Assembly (NCBI GenBank): GCA_050698355.1
Contig: JBOHBN010000006.1
Coordinates: 14,388 to 78,387 of the forward strand
Length of the DNA stretch: 64,000 nt
Source of the DNA: JBOHBN01 sp050698355
GTDB lineage: Bacteria > Actinomycetota > Actinomycetes > Streptosporangiales > WHST01
Reading direction: 5' to 3'
Position numbers and translations under genes: made by a program. The stretch's first letter is position 1. Each line of letters opens with the position of its first letter. The notes beneath the pieces are model-generated. The model made no database searches, was not told where the DNA came from, and saw only the letters and a program-made list of their open reading frames with translations. Shown in pieces: positions 8,386 through 17,224 of this stretch.

Positions 8386-8910
8386 TCAGAAGAACCAGTC
8401 GATGCGGGCGTAATCGCCGGCGGCGAACTCGCCGAACTGGCCCGAGTAGAAGGTGAGCGGGTCGCCTTCGCGCTCGCAGCTGGCGACGACGGCAGCGAGG
8501 AAGAGTACGTGGTCGCCCGCGGGGATCTCGCGTTCGGTCGCGCACTCCAAGTGGGCGAGGGCGTCCGGGACGACCGGCACCTTGTGCGTGCCGTACTCCA
8601 GCGGAAGGCCGTCGAAGTGGTCTTCGCCCTGCCGCGCGAACCGCCGGGCGATCTGTTCCTGGCGGGCAGCGACCACGGAGATGGCGAAGCGCCCGGCCTC
8701 CTGCACCGACTCGGTGGTCCGCGCATGTTCCGCGAGGCTGACGAGCAGCAGCGGAGGGGTCAGGGACACCGACGTCAGCGAGTTCACGGTCATCCCGAAC
8801 GCGACACCGTCGACCATGGTGGTCACCACCGCCACCCCGGTGGCGAACCGGCCCATGGTGCGGCGGAGCACTGCAGGGTCGATGCCGTCACCGAAAGCAG
8901 TCATGCCCAC
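8386..8910 (-). CDS. Flavin reductase component (HpaC-like)
   Basis: 174 residues. GTG 8910 is chosen over ATG 8904 because a GAGG motif lies 9 nt before it. It is a flavin_reduct fold with the usual opening RRTMGRFATGVAVVTT, FGMTVNSLTSVSLTPPLLLVSL, and H-F-G-like residues in the last third. Such proteins use NAD(P)H to make free reduced FMN or FAD for a partner monooxygenase. It is last in an operon after a cupin and an HpaB-type oxygenase, its probable partner. Confidence 0.85.
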   Translation of the reverse strand: MGMTAFGDGIDPAVLRRTMGRFATGVAVVTTMVDGVAFGMTVNSLTSVSLTPPLLLVSLAEHARTTESVQEAGRFAISVVAARQEQIARRFARQGEDHFDGLPLEYGTHKVPVVPDALAHLECATEREIPAGDHVLFLAAVVASCEREGDPLTFYSGQFGEFAAGDYARIDWFF

Positions 8911-8921
8911 TGGTCGCGTCC

Positions 8922-9272
8922 TCAGCTGGGCGACCGGTACCGCACCTCGAAGGTGAGGCAGCCGTCGTCACTGCGCCAGGGACCGTGCTCCATTCCCGGC
9001 CGACGGCACGCGTACATTCCGGCGGTGAACGTCTCGTCGAGCCGCAGGTCGGTGAGCGATCCGGCGATGATGTAGACCTCTTCCCAGAAGTCATGGGCCT
9101 GGACGCCGTTCGGCGTGGTGTCGGTTCCCGGGGTGAACTTCAGCATCCGGCTAGCGACCTTGCCGTCGTCGTCGGTCGCCAGCACGCGTTCTGTAAGGGT
9201 GTCGACGTCGCCGTCGCAGCGGGTGAACCCGATCCCGCTCGTGTCGAAGAACTCGTACTCGGGCTTGGCCAT
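8922..9272 (-). CDS. Small cupin protein
   Basis: 116 residues from ATG 9272; a TTG lies one codon earlier, but AGGAG is well spaced for the ATG. One cupin barrel: AHDFWEEVYIIAGSL carries the first motif, with His and Glu in place; the second is weak (RRPGMEHGPWRSDDG). It may bind a metal and act as a dioxygenase, isomerase or accessory protein. It lies between the oxygenase and reductase genes of a two-component monooxygenase, so it probably acts on the same compound or its hydroxylated product. Confidence 0.7.
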   Translation of the reverse strand: MAKPEYEFFDTSGIGFTRCDGDVDTLTERVLATDDDGKVASRMLKFTPGTDTTPNGVQAHDFWEEVYIIAGSLTDLRLDETFTAGMYACRRPGMEHGPWRSDDGCLTFEVRYRSPS

Positions 9273-9283
9273 CAATCGCGCTC

Positions 9284-10732
9284 CTAGTCGTTGACGTCGT
9301 ACGAGTCGAGGAAGGCATCGACGGCCGCGACGGGCTCCTCGAAGCCATAGTTACGGTACGCGTATCCCTTGGCGACGAAGGGCGCTCCCGCGTAGAACAT
9401 CTCGTACTGGTGGTGGCGGCCACCGAACTCGCTGCTCACCGCATCCCACACCAGCTTGAACAGCTTCACACGCTCCTCCGCCGGCACTCCCGGCGACTGG
9501 ATGTACCGGTCGATGTCGCTGCGAAGCGCCGGGTTGCGCATGTCCTCAACACTAGACGGCACCTGGAGTACGCCGCCACCCACGAGGTCACGGACGGTCG
9601 CCAGCACTCGCGGGTAGAGCTCCGCCTGCAGGCCCATAGCGCCGTACAGCGATCGTGGTCGTGGTAGCCACAGTCCCGCGTCGTCCGGCTCCGCCGCGTA
9701 CTCGGCGGCGAGCACGGCCGACTCGACGAGCGAGGCGATGCTGGCAAGCTCGCCGAGCTTCTCCTGTACGCCGGGAATGCGGTCGGCACCGTTGGTCCGC
9801 GCCACCTTCATGGCCAGGCCGGCGAGAAACTGCAGCTTGACGGCGAAGCGGATCTGCGCCTGCCAGTTGCCGAGGATGTGCGCGCCTGTACCGAAAAACT
9901 GCCGGCGTACGCCGTCGACGTCACGGCACACGAAGACGCGCTCCCACGGCACGAACACGTCGTCGAAGACGAGCAGGGCGTCGGTCTCGTCGTAACGGGT
10001 GCTGAGCGGGTAGTCGTAGCGGCTGGTGGCGGCGGTCGCGTACGGACGGCGGCAGTACAGCTTCAACCCCGGCGCCTGTACGGGAACCACGAAGCCGAGC
10101 GCGAAGTCGCGGTCCTCCGGTGTGAGCGGCTTGATGCACGACACGAAGATCTCGTCGGCAACGGCACCTCCGGTAGCCAGCATCTGCGCCCCGCGGACGA
10201 CGATGCCGTCGTCGCGTTCATCGACCACGCCGACCTGGATGAAGTCGCCTTCCCAGGCGTGCGCCGTGGTCGCGCGCGACACCTGCGGCGGGATGATCGC
10301 GTACGACAGGAACAGGCTCTCCCGCGCCGCGCGCTTGTGGTACGCGGTGACGTTGGCGCCGAGGTCTCGCTCGTCGCTACGGAACGCCTCCGGATGCGCG
10401 GCGAAGCCGGCAAGGAAGGACGCCACGTGGTCGAGGCTACGGCCGACCCATCCGTTGGTCCGCCGGGACCAGGTCTCGATCGCGTGGCGGCGGGCCGTGA
10501 GCTGTTCCCTGCTGCGTGGGATGGAGTAGACGAGGTTCGCGCGCTCGCCCGTCTCCGGCGAGTCGTAGACCATGCCGTTCGCCGGATCCGCGGCGAGGTC
10601 GTACAGGTCGGCCACCGTGGCGGTTATCGGTGCAAACGCGGGATGCTTCACTACGTCCTCGACGCGTTCGCCGTCGACGTAGATCTCCCGGTCGTCCGAC
10701 AGAGCCGCGAGGTAGTCCCCTCCTGTGCGCAT
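9284..10732 (-). CDS. HpaB-type flavin-dependent monooxygenase, oxygenase component
   Basis: 482 residues, close to the usual length of 4-hydroxyphenylacetate 3-monooxygenases. It begins MRTGGDYLAALSDDREIYVDG, a family hallmark, and carries FVSCIKPLTPEDRDFALGF, DDVFVPWERVFV and a C-terminal VSSEFGGRHHQYEMFYAG. Family enzymes use FADH2 from a separate reductase to ortho-hydroxylate phenols or related aromatics. It is first of a three-gene operon (oxygenase, cupin, reductase). The substrate is not fixed by sequence; neighbouring tryptophan/aminobenzoate genes make an amino-aromatic or phenolic acid plausible. Confidence 0.85.
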   Translation of the reverse strand: MRTGGDYLAALSDDREIYVDGERVEDVVKHPAFAPITATVADLYDLAADPANGMVYDSPETGERANLVYSIPRSREQLTARRHAIETWSRRTNGWVGRSLDHVASFLAGFAAHPEAFRSDERDLGANVTAYHKRAARESLFLSYAIIPPQVSRATTAHAWEGDFIQVGVVDERDDGIVVRGAQMLATGGAVADEIFVSCIKPLTPEDRDFALGFVVPVQAPGLKLYCRRPYATAATSRYDYPLSTRYDETDALLVFDDVFVPWERVFVCRDVDGVRRQFFGTGAHILGNWQAQIRFAVKLQFLAGLAMKVARTNGADRIPGVQEKLGELASIASLVESAVLAAEYAAEPDDAGLWLPRPRSLYGAMGLQAELYPRVLATVRDLVGGGVLQVPSSVEDMRNPALRSDIDRYIQSPGVPAEERVKLFKLVWDAVSSEFGGRHHQYEMFYAGAPFVAKGYAYRNYGFEEPVAAVDAFLDSYDVND

Positions 10733-10867
10733 CAGCTGCTCCCCAGGTCGACGTCATGGATCCGTGTCTACACTTGTCAGGCTCTCACGGGGCTATAGTG
10801 CTGCGAGGGCCCGACGACTCAGCTGATCCGGCGAAATAACGACCAGGTGGCACGCGTTGACCACGGC

Positions 10868-11317
10868 ATGCCACTTCAGGGAGAGTACGCACCCAGCCCG
10901 TCGGCGTGGGCTCGCGAGCACGCCGAACAGTTCGAGAACTCAGGTGGGACCGAAGCAACGACCCTGCGCGGCATGGCGATCGTGCTGCTGACTTCGGTCG
11001 GGGTCAAGACCGGCAAGCTGCGCAAGACGCCGCTGATGCGGGTCGAGCACGAGGGCCGGTACGCGATCGTCGCCTCGCTCGGCGGTGCGCCGAAGAACCC
11101 GGTGTGGTACCACAATGTGAAGGCCAATCCGCGCGTGGAACTCCAGGACGGGACGACAAAGCGGGACATGCTTGCCCGCGAGGTCACCGGCGAGGAGAAG
11201 GCGGTCTGGTGGGCCCGTGCCGTCGAGGCGTATCCCGACTATGCGGATTACCAGGAGAGGACGAGCCGGGAGATCCCGGTGTTCGTGCTCGAGCCGAAGG
11301 ACGGGCGGGCGGTTTGA
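10868..11317 (+). CDS. F420-dependent nitroreductase (Ddn) family protein
   Basis: 149 residues from ATG 10868; a GTG 21 nt upstream is in frame but less like the family start. It shows the split-barrel deazaflavin signature: TSVGVKTGKLRKTPLMRVEH, then YAIVASLGGAPKNPVWYHN and ANPRVELQDG, ending IPVFVLEP. Relatives such as Ddn of mycobacteria use F420H2 to reduce quinones or nitro compounds. The TGA stop is part of the left arm of a 66-bp family 1 repeat. Confidence 0.85.
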   Translation: MPLQGEYAPSPSAWAREHAEQFENSGGTEATTLRGMAIVLLTSVGVKTGKLRKTPLMRVEHEGRYAIVASLGGAPKNPVWYHNVKANPRVELQDGTTKRDMLAREVTGEEKAVWWARAVEAYPDYADYQERTSREIPVFVLEPKDGRAV

Positions 11318-11382
11318 TGATCCGTTTCTCGTGGCCGGAACGCGAAGGTTTCTGCGCGCTACGGCCACAGAAAACGGATCAT
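11317..11382. repeat. Family 1 palindromic repeat, copy 1
   Basis: 66 bp with 11-bp arms (atgatccgttt / aaacggatcat) and an inner stem of ggccg and acgcg segments around a gttt-type loop. Its first base is the last base of the upstream stop codon. The downstream ThDP gene ends 8 bp further on, so it fills almost the whole gap between two converging genes and could double as a terminator. Confidence 0.85.
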
Positions 11383-11389
11383 GGTCAGG

Positions 11390-13027
11390 TCAATGGCCGA
11401 AGGCCTCTTGCAACCACCAGGCGCCGTGCTCCGAGGTGACCTTCGCGTCGACGAGAAGCGGCTTGTCCCGCGTGCCCGCTACCCATGTACGGACGGCGTC
11501 GAGGTCCGGCCGGTGGCGCACCGTGGCGGCGTCGAAGCCGTAACCGCGGCCGATCGAGGCGAGGTCGGTGTCGGGGAACCGGACCGCCGACAGGTCGTAC
11601 CCGTCGGGTGCGAAGTGGTGCACCTCGGCGCCGTAGGCCGCGTCGTTGTAGGCCACTACGACCATCGGCAGGCCGAGCCGGCTGACGGTCTCCAGCTCCG
11701 CCGCGGCCATCAGCAGGCCACCGTCGCCGAGGGCCGCTACCGGCAGCCGCTCGGGCTGTGCCAGGGCCGCGCCGATCGCGGTGGCCAGTCCCAGGCCCAC
11801 GGACTGGAACGCTTGGCTGAAGCAGAACCCGTTCTCGTCCGGTACGGACAGGAACATGCTCGGGTAGCCCATGAAGTTCCCCGAGTCGACCGCGACCACC
11901 CGGTCGGCCGGCAGCAGGTCGTCGAGCCCGATGCTGAGCGTCCGCGGGTCGATGCGGTCAGCGGTGCTCGTGTCGTCGTACGCGGCGTCGCGCCAGCGGA
12001 CCCCGTGCGCGATGCGCTCCCGCAGGGCGTCACTGTGGTAGCCAGCCGCGGAGATGCCGTCGGACGCGAGAGCCTGGGACGCGGCGCGTGCGGTCTCGCG
12101 TACACCGCCGTTGACCCCGACCTGGATGTCGCGATGCGCGCCGAGCGCGGTCGGGTCGACGTCGACCTGGGCGACGGTCGCTTCGGGGGCGATCAGGCGC
12201 CCGTGCCGCATCGTCCACATGTTCAACGCGCAGCCCCACCCGACGATCAGGTCGGCGTCACGGATGAGCTCGGCGGCCAGCGGGGATGCGAAGCCGCCGG
12301 AGACATCCAGTGACCAGGGGCTGTCATGGAAGAGGCCTTTGGCGACCGCGCTGGTGGCGAGCAGGGCGCCGCAGGTCTCGGCCAGCTCGTACAGCGCCGC
12401 CTTGCTGTCCGGCCCTCGTGCGCCGCGGCCGGCGACGAAGACCGGCCGCTCAGCCCGACGCAGCGCGTGTACGAGTCCGGCGAGCCCCTCCTGGTCGGGC
12501 TCCGTGGGTGCGCGATCCGGCCGATCGGGTGGCTCGAGCGCCGGTGCCTGCTCGGACTGTACGGGCAGCGGCAGGTTGAGCACGACGGTACGGGGACCGT
12601 CGAGTGCGGTGTAGTAGGCGGCGGCCGCGGTCTGCACCGCATCGGCGGCTGTAGTGACCCGCATGGGTACGGCCCCTACGGCGGCGGCGAGCGCCTCCTG
12701 ATCGACGTAGAAGTTCGACCTGCGGTCGGTCGCCTCCGGAGCCAGCACGACTACCGGGGTCCGGCTCTTCGCCGCCTCGGTGATTCCCGTCATCGCGTTG
12801 GTGAGCCCGCATCCCTGGTGGATCGAGACCGCGGCGACTCGCCCGCTCATCCGCGCGTAGGAGTCGGCCATCGTTGCCGCACCGTTCTCGTGCCGGGCAG
12901 CGACGAACCGTGCTCCACCTTGCACCAACGCATTGGTCACGTGGAAGTTGCCGGAGCCGACCAGACCGAAGACATGGTCGACGCCCAGCTGCGCGAGGCT
13001 CCGGCCGACGGCGGTCGCGACATCCAC
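11390..13027 (-). CDS. ThDP-dependent enzyme, acetolactate synthase/decarboxylase family
   Basis: 545 residues, GTG start. N-terminal pyrimidine-binding domain with the catalytic Glu in RHENGAATMADSYAR at about residue 46; middle domain; C-terminal PP-binding domain with GDGG followed about 26 residues later by YNDAAYG, the ThDP/Mg motif. Family members decarboxylate 2-oxoacids or ligate the resulting aldehyde. The neighbours (PLP enzyme, cyclase-fold hydrolase, antiporter) point to breakdown of an aromatic or keto acid, with benzoylformate-decarboxylase-like activity as one option. Last gene of a four-gene operon. Confidence 0.8.
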   Translation of the reverse strand: MDVATAVGRSLAQLGVDHVFGLVGSGNFHVTNALVQGGARFVAARHENGAATMADSYARMSGRVAAVSIHQGCGLTNAMTGITEAAKSRTPVVVLAPEATDRRSNFYVDQEALAAAVGAVPMRVTTAADAVQTAAAAYYTALDGPRTVVLNLPLPVQSEQAPALEPPDRPDRAPTEPDQEGLAGLVHALRRAERPVFVAGRGARGPDSKAALYELAETCGALLATSAVAKGLFHDSPWSLDVSGGFASPLAAELIRDADLIVGWGCALNMWTMRHGRLIAPEATVAQVDVDPTALGAHRDIQVGVNGGVRETARAASQALASDGISAAGYHSDALRERIAHGVRWRDAAYDDTSTADRIDPRTLSIGLDDLLPADRVVAVDSGNFMGYPSMFLSVPDENGFCFSQAFQSVGLGLATAIGAALAQPERLPVAALGDGGLLMAAAELETVSRLGLPMVVVAYNDAAYGAEVHHFAPDGYDLSAVRFPDTDLASIGRGYGFDAATVRHRPDLDAVRTWVAGTRDKPLLVDAKVTSEHGAWWLQEAFGH

Positions 13028-13032
13028 GGCAC

Positions 13033-13806
13033 TTACCTCTCGACCAGTGCGAGCACCCGCGCGGGACTACCGGAGCCGCCGGCGATGGGTAGCGGTCCAG
13101 CGACGATGACCGCGCCGGTGGGCGGCAGCTGCGCGAGGTTCTGCAGCTGGGTCAAGCCGTACTTGCCGGCACCGTGCATCAGCGAGTGGCACGGAAACAT
13201 CGGCTCGAAGCCGCCGGCGGCTCCTGCGTCGGTGCCGACGGTCTCGACACCCAACCCGATGACGGGTGACTCCTCGGCGACCCAGCGCGCACATTCCGGT
13301 GACAGTCCGGGCGTGTGCGAGCCGTTCTCGTCGGCGTTCAGGCACTCTTCCTGCGAGCCTGAACGGGCGTCCCAGCCCGTGCGGTACAGCAGCCAGCCGT
13401 CCTCGGGCAGCGGTCCGTGTTGTTCCTGCCAGTCCCTGACGTGCTCGATCTCGAGTAGGAAGTCCGGGTTATCGGCGACATGGTCGGAGAAGTCCAGCAC
13501 CGCCGCCGGCGCGAGGAAACTCGTCACGGGCACCGACCCGATGTCGGGTCGGCCCCGCCCGGACACCCAGTGGTTCGGCGCGTCGAAGTGCGTGCCGGTG
13601 TGTTCCCCCGTACGGAAGTTGTTCCAGTACCACGCCGGCCCACGCTCGTCGTACCGGCTGATCTCCTCCAGCTCGAACCGCGCCGTCTGGCCGAACTCCG
13701 CCGGTAGCTGCAGGACGGGCGTGTCGGCGGTGAGCGGCGCGGTGAGGTCGACGACCTCCACCGAACCCGATGAGATGCTGATGACAAGGTCCTCCAGGAC
13801 CGACAT
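13033..13806 (-). CDS. Cyclase-family hydrolase, kynurenine formamidase-like
   Basis: 257 residues from ATG 13806 with GGGAGG upstream. The metal-binding signature HTGTHFDAPNH is at about residues 69-79, and IGLGVETVGTDAG lies later. The cyclase/KynB superfamily contains zinc or manganese amidases such as N-formylkynurenine formamidase and isatin hydrolase. A tryptophan 2,3-dioxygenase and a kynureninase-like gene are in the same window, so formamidase is a good guess but unproven; the protein is longer than typical KynB (about 210 residues). Its stop lies 5 nt before the ThDP gene start. Confidence 0.75.
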   Translation of the reverse strand: MSVLEDLVISISSGSVEVVDLTAPLTADTPVLQLPAEFGQTARFELEEISRYDERGPAWYWNNFRTGEHTGTHFDAPNHWVSGRGRPDIGSVPVTSFLAPAAVLDFSDHVADNPDFLLEIEHVRDWQEQHGPLPEDGWLLYRTGWDARSGSQEECLNADENGSHTPGLSPECARWVAEESPVIGLGVETVGTDAGAAGGFEPMFPCHSLMHGAGKYGLTQLQNLAQLPPTGAVIVAGPLPIAGGSGSPARVLALVER

Positions 13807-13836
13807 GGTCGCCTCCCGTCCTGCGCCGCTGCGGCG

Positions 13837-15009
13837 CTACCTAGAACTTCTTAGCAGCTTTGTCGTGACCTCGAGCAGTATGTCGACGTCGGCGTGCGTG
13901 TTGTGACCATGGCACGCCGCGCGAATCCCACCGATACCCGCAACCCCGCGTACGGATACGTGGACTCCCGCGGAGTGAAGTTGATCGAGGAGCTCGGCCC
14001 GGGACTGCCGGCCACCCGGAGGGCTGAACGTGACGATGGCCGAAGGCGAGCCCACGGGCGTCAGAACGTCCTCGACTCCTGACTCCGCCAGTCCCTCACG
14101 CATCCGGTCGGCCAGCGCCCGTGCCGTGGCCTCGACGTGTCCGATGCCCGTTGTCAGCGTCTCGTCGATCGAAGCGGCCAGCCCGACGGCGCCGAGCCAG
14201 TTCGGAGTGCCGCTGATCTCGAACGCGCTGCCGTCCGTTCGTAGCTGTGCCATGTCGAACGCGTCACGCCCGGGGTCGGCGAGATAGACGTTCCACCCGC
14301 TTCTCGGTGACTCGAGCGCGAAATACCCCTGGTAGGTCGGGCGCAGCTGTTCCCGCAATTCCTCGCTCATCCACAAGAAGCCGGCGCCGTACGGGTTGCG
14401 CAGCCACTTGTGCCCGCCGGCGACGTACGCGGCGATGCCGCTGTCGGCAGGGCGGCGCGCGATGACCCCAGCCTCCTGGATACCGTCCACGACCACGTGC
14501 GCTCCGACCCGGTGTGCGGCCTCCGCCACGGCGTCCAGATCCACCGGCATCCCGGACACCTCCTGCACGGCGCTGAGCGCGACCACGCGAGTCCGCGCAT
14601 CGAGCCTGGCAGCGAGATCGTCGAGGTGCACCGTGCCCCGCCGCGACGGCACCGGGCGAAGCTCGACGCCGCGAGCCGGAGCGTGCCGCCACACGGTCGT
14701 CAGGCCGAGGAATTCGCAGTCCGGGATCACGACGTTGTCCCCGGCTTCCAGTGCGAGCCCGCCTACGAGAATGCCGAGGCCGTGGGTGGTGCTGTCCACG
14801 AGAGTGACCGACTCGCATCCCACTTCCAGCAGTCGCGCGACGTGGGCGCGCGCGTCGTCGCACAGTGCGAGCCACTCAAGCGCCTGCGACGTCGCCGATC
14901 CGTCCCCGGCGTCACCGAACCGGCTCGCGGCCGCCTGCACCGCCGACACGACGCCGGCGCTCGGCGGGCTCGCGCAGGCGTGGTCCAGGTAGTGCCAACT
15001 GGCTCCCAT
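13837..15009 (-). CDS. Class V PLP-dependent aminotransferase-fold enzyme
   Basis: 390 residues, ATG 15009. Fold-type I class V features: LDHACASPPS at the N-terminus, VTLVDSTTHGLGILVGGL, the PLP-Asp strand VGAHVVVDGIQEAG, and the Schiff-base Lys in AYVAGGHKWLRNPYG at about residue 203. It resembles isopenicillin-N-epimerase/cysteine desulfurase-like proteins. Substrate unknown; amino acid desulfuration, epimerisation or a kynureninase-like cleavage are possible. It is 2 nt after the NhaC gene and upstream of the cyclase gene, probably one transcript. Confidence 0.75.
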   Translation of the reverse strand: MGASWHYLDHACASPPSAGVVSAVQAAASRFGDAGDGSATSQALEWLALCDDARAHVARLLEVGCESVTLVDSTTHGLGILVGGLALEAGDNVVIPDCEFLGLTTVWRHAPARGVELRPVPSRRGTVHLDDLAARLDARTRVVALSAVQEVSGMPVDLDAVAEAAHRVGAHVVVDGIQEAGVIARRPADSGIAAYVAGGHKWLRNPYGAGFLWMSEELREQLRPTYQGYFALESPRSGWNVYLADPGRDAFDMAQLRTDGSAFEISGTPNWLGAVGLAASIDETLTTGIGHVEATARALADRMREGLAESGVEDVLTPVGSPSAIVTFSPPGGRQSRAELLDQLHSAGVHVSVRGVAGIGGIRAACHGHNTHADVDILLEVTTKLLRSSR

Positions 15010-15011
15010 CG

Positions 15012-16475
15012 CTAGTCCGCGCTACCGCCTGCCGCGACGTCCTGCGCTTCGCTCTCCCTTTCGAGCACCTCGCGCTCTTCCTGGAAGGAACGTTCGTCCA
15101 TGTGCTCGCGGCCCCAACCGGTCAGCGTCGCGAAGAAGAAGACGAACATCAGCGCCCAGCAGTACACGACGTACGGCACCAGGTGGACCGGGTCGAAGCC
15201 GGTCAGGTTCGCATCGCGGACCGTCTTGCCGGCGAGCGAGAACGGGATCAGGACGGCCACGCTGTAGGGCACGAAACCGAGGATGGTCGTCGACGCCGCG
15301 TCGAGGATGTTCCCGCGCCGCCACGGCGCGATGCGAAAGGCGTGACCGAGCCGCCTGGCGTACGGCCCGAGCATCACCATCGTCGGAGTGCCGGCCGTGG
15401 TCAGGGCGTTGACGCCGAGCGTCAGCGTATAGATCGTCACTTCCGCGCTGCGCGGGCTGTGGGCGAGGCGGCGGGACCTCTGGATCAGCCAGTCGATGAG
15501 GCCGCCGGCCTGGAATGTGCCGATCATGCCCATCAAGAAGATGGTGAACACCGCGACGCCGACGAAACCGAGGATGCCGTCGATGATCACTCCGCCGGCG
15601 GTGAAGCTGGAGCTGTCGACGGTGAGCAGGTCCGACCAGCTGAGCAGGCCCGTCACCAGGCCGAGAGCCATGCCGAAGGCGGTGCTGACGAGCAGGGATG
15701 CGACGAAGTGCCACCGGCGGACCATGAGCACCATCAGCAGTGCTGGGGCGAGCAGCATGATGAGTCCCTGCGGGTCCGCGTCGACGGAGCCCCGTTCGGC
15801 ACCGGCCGACCCGAAGATGCCGACGCCGACGTAGACGGCGAGCGTGACGACTCCGGCGACGGCGGCGTATTTCAACCGCGAGCGGACCACCTTCGGCACG
15901 GTGGTGCCCTGGGAGTAGGCGGACACGATGGTCGTGTCGGAGACGGGCGCGAGGTTGTCACCGACGAAGGCGCCGCCGATGATCGCGCCGACGAGGAGCA
16001 GCGGGTCGGCCCCGATTCCGAAACCGGCGGGGAACAGTATCGGGGTCACCGCGAGGATCGTCCCGATCGAGGTTCCGGTGGAGATCGAAAGCACGGACGA
16101 GGCGAGGAACGTGACCAGCGGGATCCAGGCAGCGGAGAGGCCGATCGACGTCGCGGCCCAGACGAGCCCTTCGATCACGCCGCTTTGGTTCAGCATCTCG
16201 CCGAAAACTCCGGCGAGGAACCATGCGAGCAGGATGACCGCGAGCATCGGCGAGGCGATCCCCGCGATGAGGGCCTCGACGTACGCCTCCCGGCTCCGGG
16301 CGAGCAGAAGCCCGACGAGCAGGCCGAGCAGCACCATCGGCCAGAACGCTTTGGGCAGCGCGAGCCCGTTGAAGCCGAGTACGAGGATGCCGGCGAGCAT
16401 CACCGCGAACGGGATGAAGAGCGCGGGTATCCCGCCCCGGAGTCGCAGTGGGGGCGTGGGCGTGGAACTCGTCAT
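15012..16475 (-). CDS. NhaC-family Na+/H+ antiporter-like transporter
   Basis: 487 residues with about 11-12 hydrophobic segments. The family signature FVGDNLAPVSDTTIVSA is at about residues 175-190, and SISTGTSIGTI lies before it. NhaC relatives exchange Na+ for H+ or for organic substrates (malate/lactate, amino acids). As first gene of an operon with catabolic enzymes, it more likely moves the pathway substrate than serves general pH balance. The C-terminus is acidic and cytoplasmic. It is divergent from the XRE-cupin regulator. Confidence 0.82.
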   Translation of the reverse strand: MTSSTPTPPLRLRGGIPALFIPFAVMLAGILVLGFNGLALPKAFWPMVLLGLLVGLLLARSREAYVEALIAGIASPMLAVILLAWFLAGVFGEMLNQSGVIEGLVWAATSIGLSAAWIPLVTFLASSVLSISTGTSIGTILAVTPILFPAGFGIGADPLLLVGAIIGGAFVGDNLAPVSDTTIVSAYSQGTTVPKVVRSRLKYAAVAGVVTLAVYVGVGIFGSAGAERGSVDADPQGLIMLLAPALLMVLMVRRWHFVASLLVSTAFGMALGLVTGLLSWSDLLTVDSSSFTAGGVIIDGILGFVGVAVFTIFLMGMIGTFQAGGLIDWLIQRSRRLAHSPRSAEVTIYTLTLGVNALTTAGTPTMVMLGPYARRLGHAFRIAPWRRGNILDAASTTILGFVPYSVAVLIPFSLAGKTVRDANLTGFDPVHLVPYVVYCWALMFVFFFATLTGWGREHMDERSFQEEREVLERESEAQDVAAGGSAD

Positions 16476-16596
16476 GGTCGTTCAGCCCCCTAGACGAGGG
16501 ATACCAGGAAGAGATGGACTTCTTCACTCTGACTAAATAAGGTCGACCGTAGAGCGCCCATCGTGCCGTGTCAATGACTGCCGTCGGGAGGACGCG

Positions 16597-17169
16597 ATGG
16601 CCGAAGCGAAGAACGCGGGGCAGGGCGACCATGTCGTGGAGATGCGCATCCGTGCGATCCGGACCGAGCGCGGAATCACGCTGACCGAGCTGGCGGACCG
16701 TACCGCTCTGTCCGCGGGCCTGCTCAGCCAGGTGGAACGGCGCCGGACCAACCCCAGCCTGGAAACGCTACGGCGCATCGCCCGCGTGCTCGAGGTGCCC
16801 ATCTTCGATCTGTTCGACGCGGAGGCGAATCCGAACGCGGCGGTGGTGCGCCGTAGTCGGCGCATGCTGGTGCGTTCCCCGCATGGCGGCATCACCTACA
16901 CGCGGGTGTCGCCTGGCACCGGTCGGCTCGAGGTGCTCGAAGGCACGCTGGAGCCGGGCGGTGCCTCCTCCGCCGACCCGTGGAGCCACCCCTCCGAGGA
17001 ATGCGTCGTGGTGCTGGAGGGACTGCTCGTCGTTGAGATCGGTGACGACACCTACGAGCTCGCGGCCGGTGACAGCTGCTACTTCGACTCCCGCCGGCTG
17101 CACCGCTACCGCAACCCGACCGACCGGCGGGTGTCCTTCCTCCTGACCGTGACGCCGCCCAGCTATTGA
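16597..17169 (+). CDS. XRE-family regulator with C-terminal cupin
   Basis: 190 residues, ATG with GGGAGG upstream. HTH_3 DNA-binding domain at residues 15-70 (IRTERGITLTELADRTALS, GLLSQVERRRTNPSLETL) and a cupin sensing domain at about 95-185 (WSHPSEECVVVLEGLL). Proteins of this type usually control adjacent catabolic operons in response to a small ligand held in the cupin. It is divergent from the NhaC-PLP-cyclase-ThDP operon and 55 bp upstream of the kynureninase-like gene, so it probably controls both. Confidence 0.85.
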   Translation: MAEAKNAGQGDHVVEMRIRAIRTERGITLTELADRTALSAGLLSQVERRRTNPSLETLRRIARVLEVPIFDLFDAEANPNAAVVRRSRRMLVRSPHGGITYTRVSPGTGRLEVLEGTLEPGGASSADPWSHPSEECVVVLEGLLVVEIGDDTYELAAGDSCYFDSRRLHRYRNPTDRRVSFLLTVTPPSY

Positions 17170-17224
17170 TCGTCTCGCAGGGGCGTATCCTTTTAGGCAT
17201 AGTGAAACCGGCGAGAGGCGTGCG

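Noticed and set aside
11317..11382. Family 1 repeat read simply as a rho-independent terminator
   Set aside because: There is no U-tract and the same 66-bp unit occurs at gaps with tandem and decayed genes, in both orientations; a termination side effect is still possible.
14865..16493. A 542-codon open frame on the plus strand opposite the NhaC and PLP genes
   Set aside because: It is antisense to a clear transporter with membrane segments; its product is a featureless charged sequence, as expected from GC-rich shadow frames.
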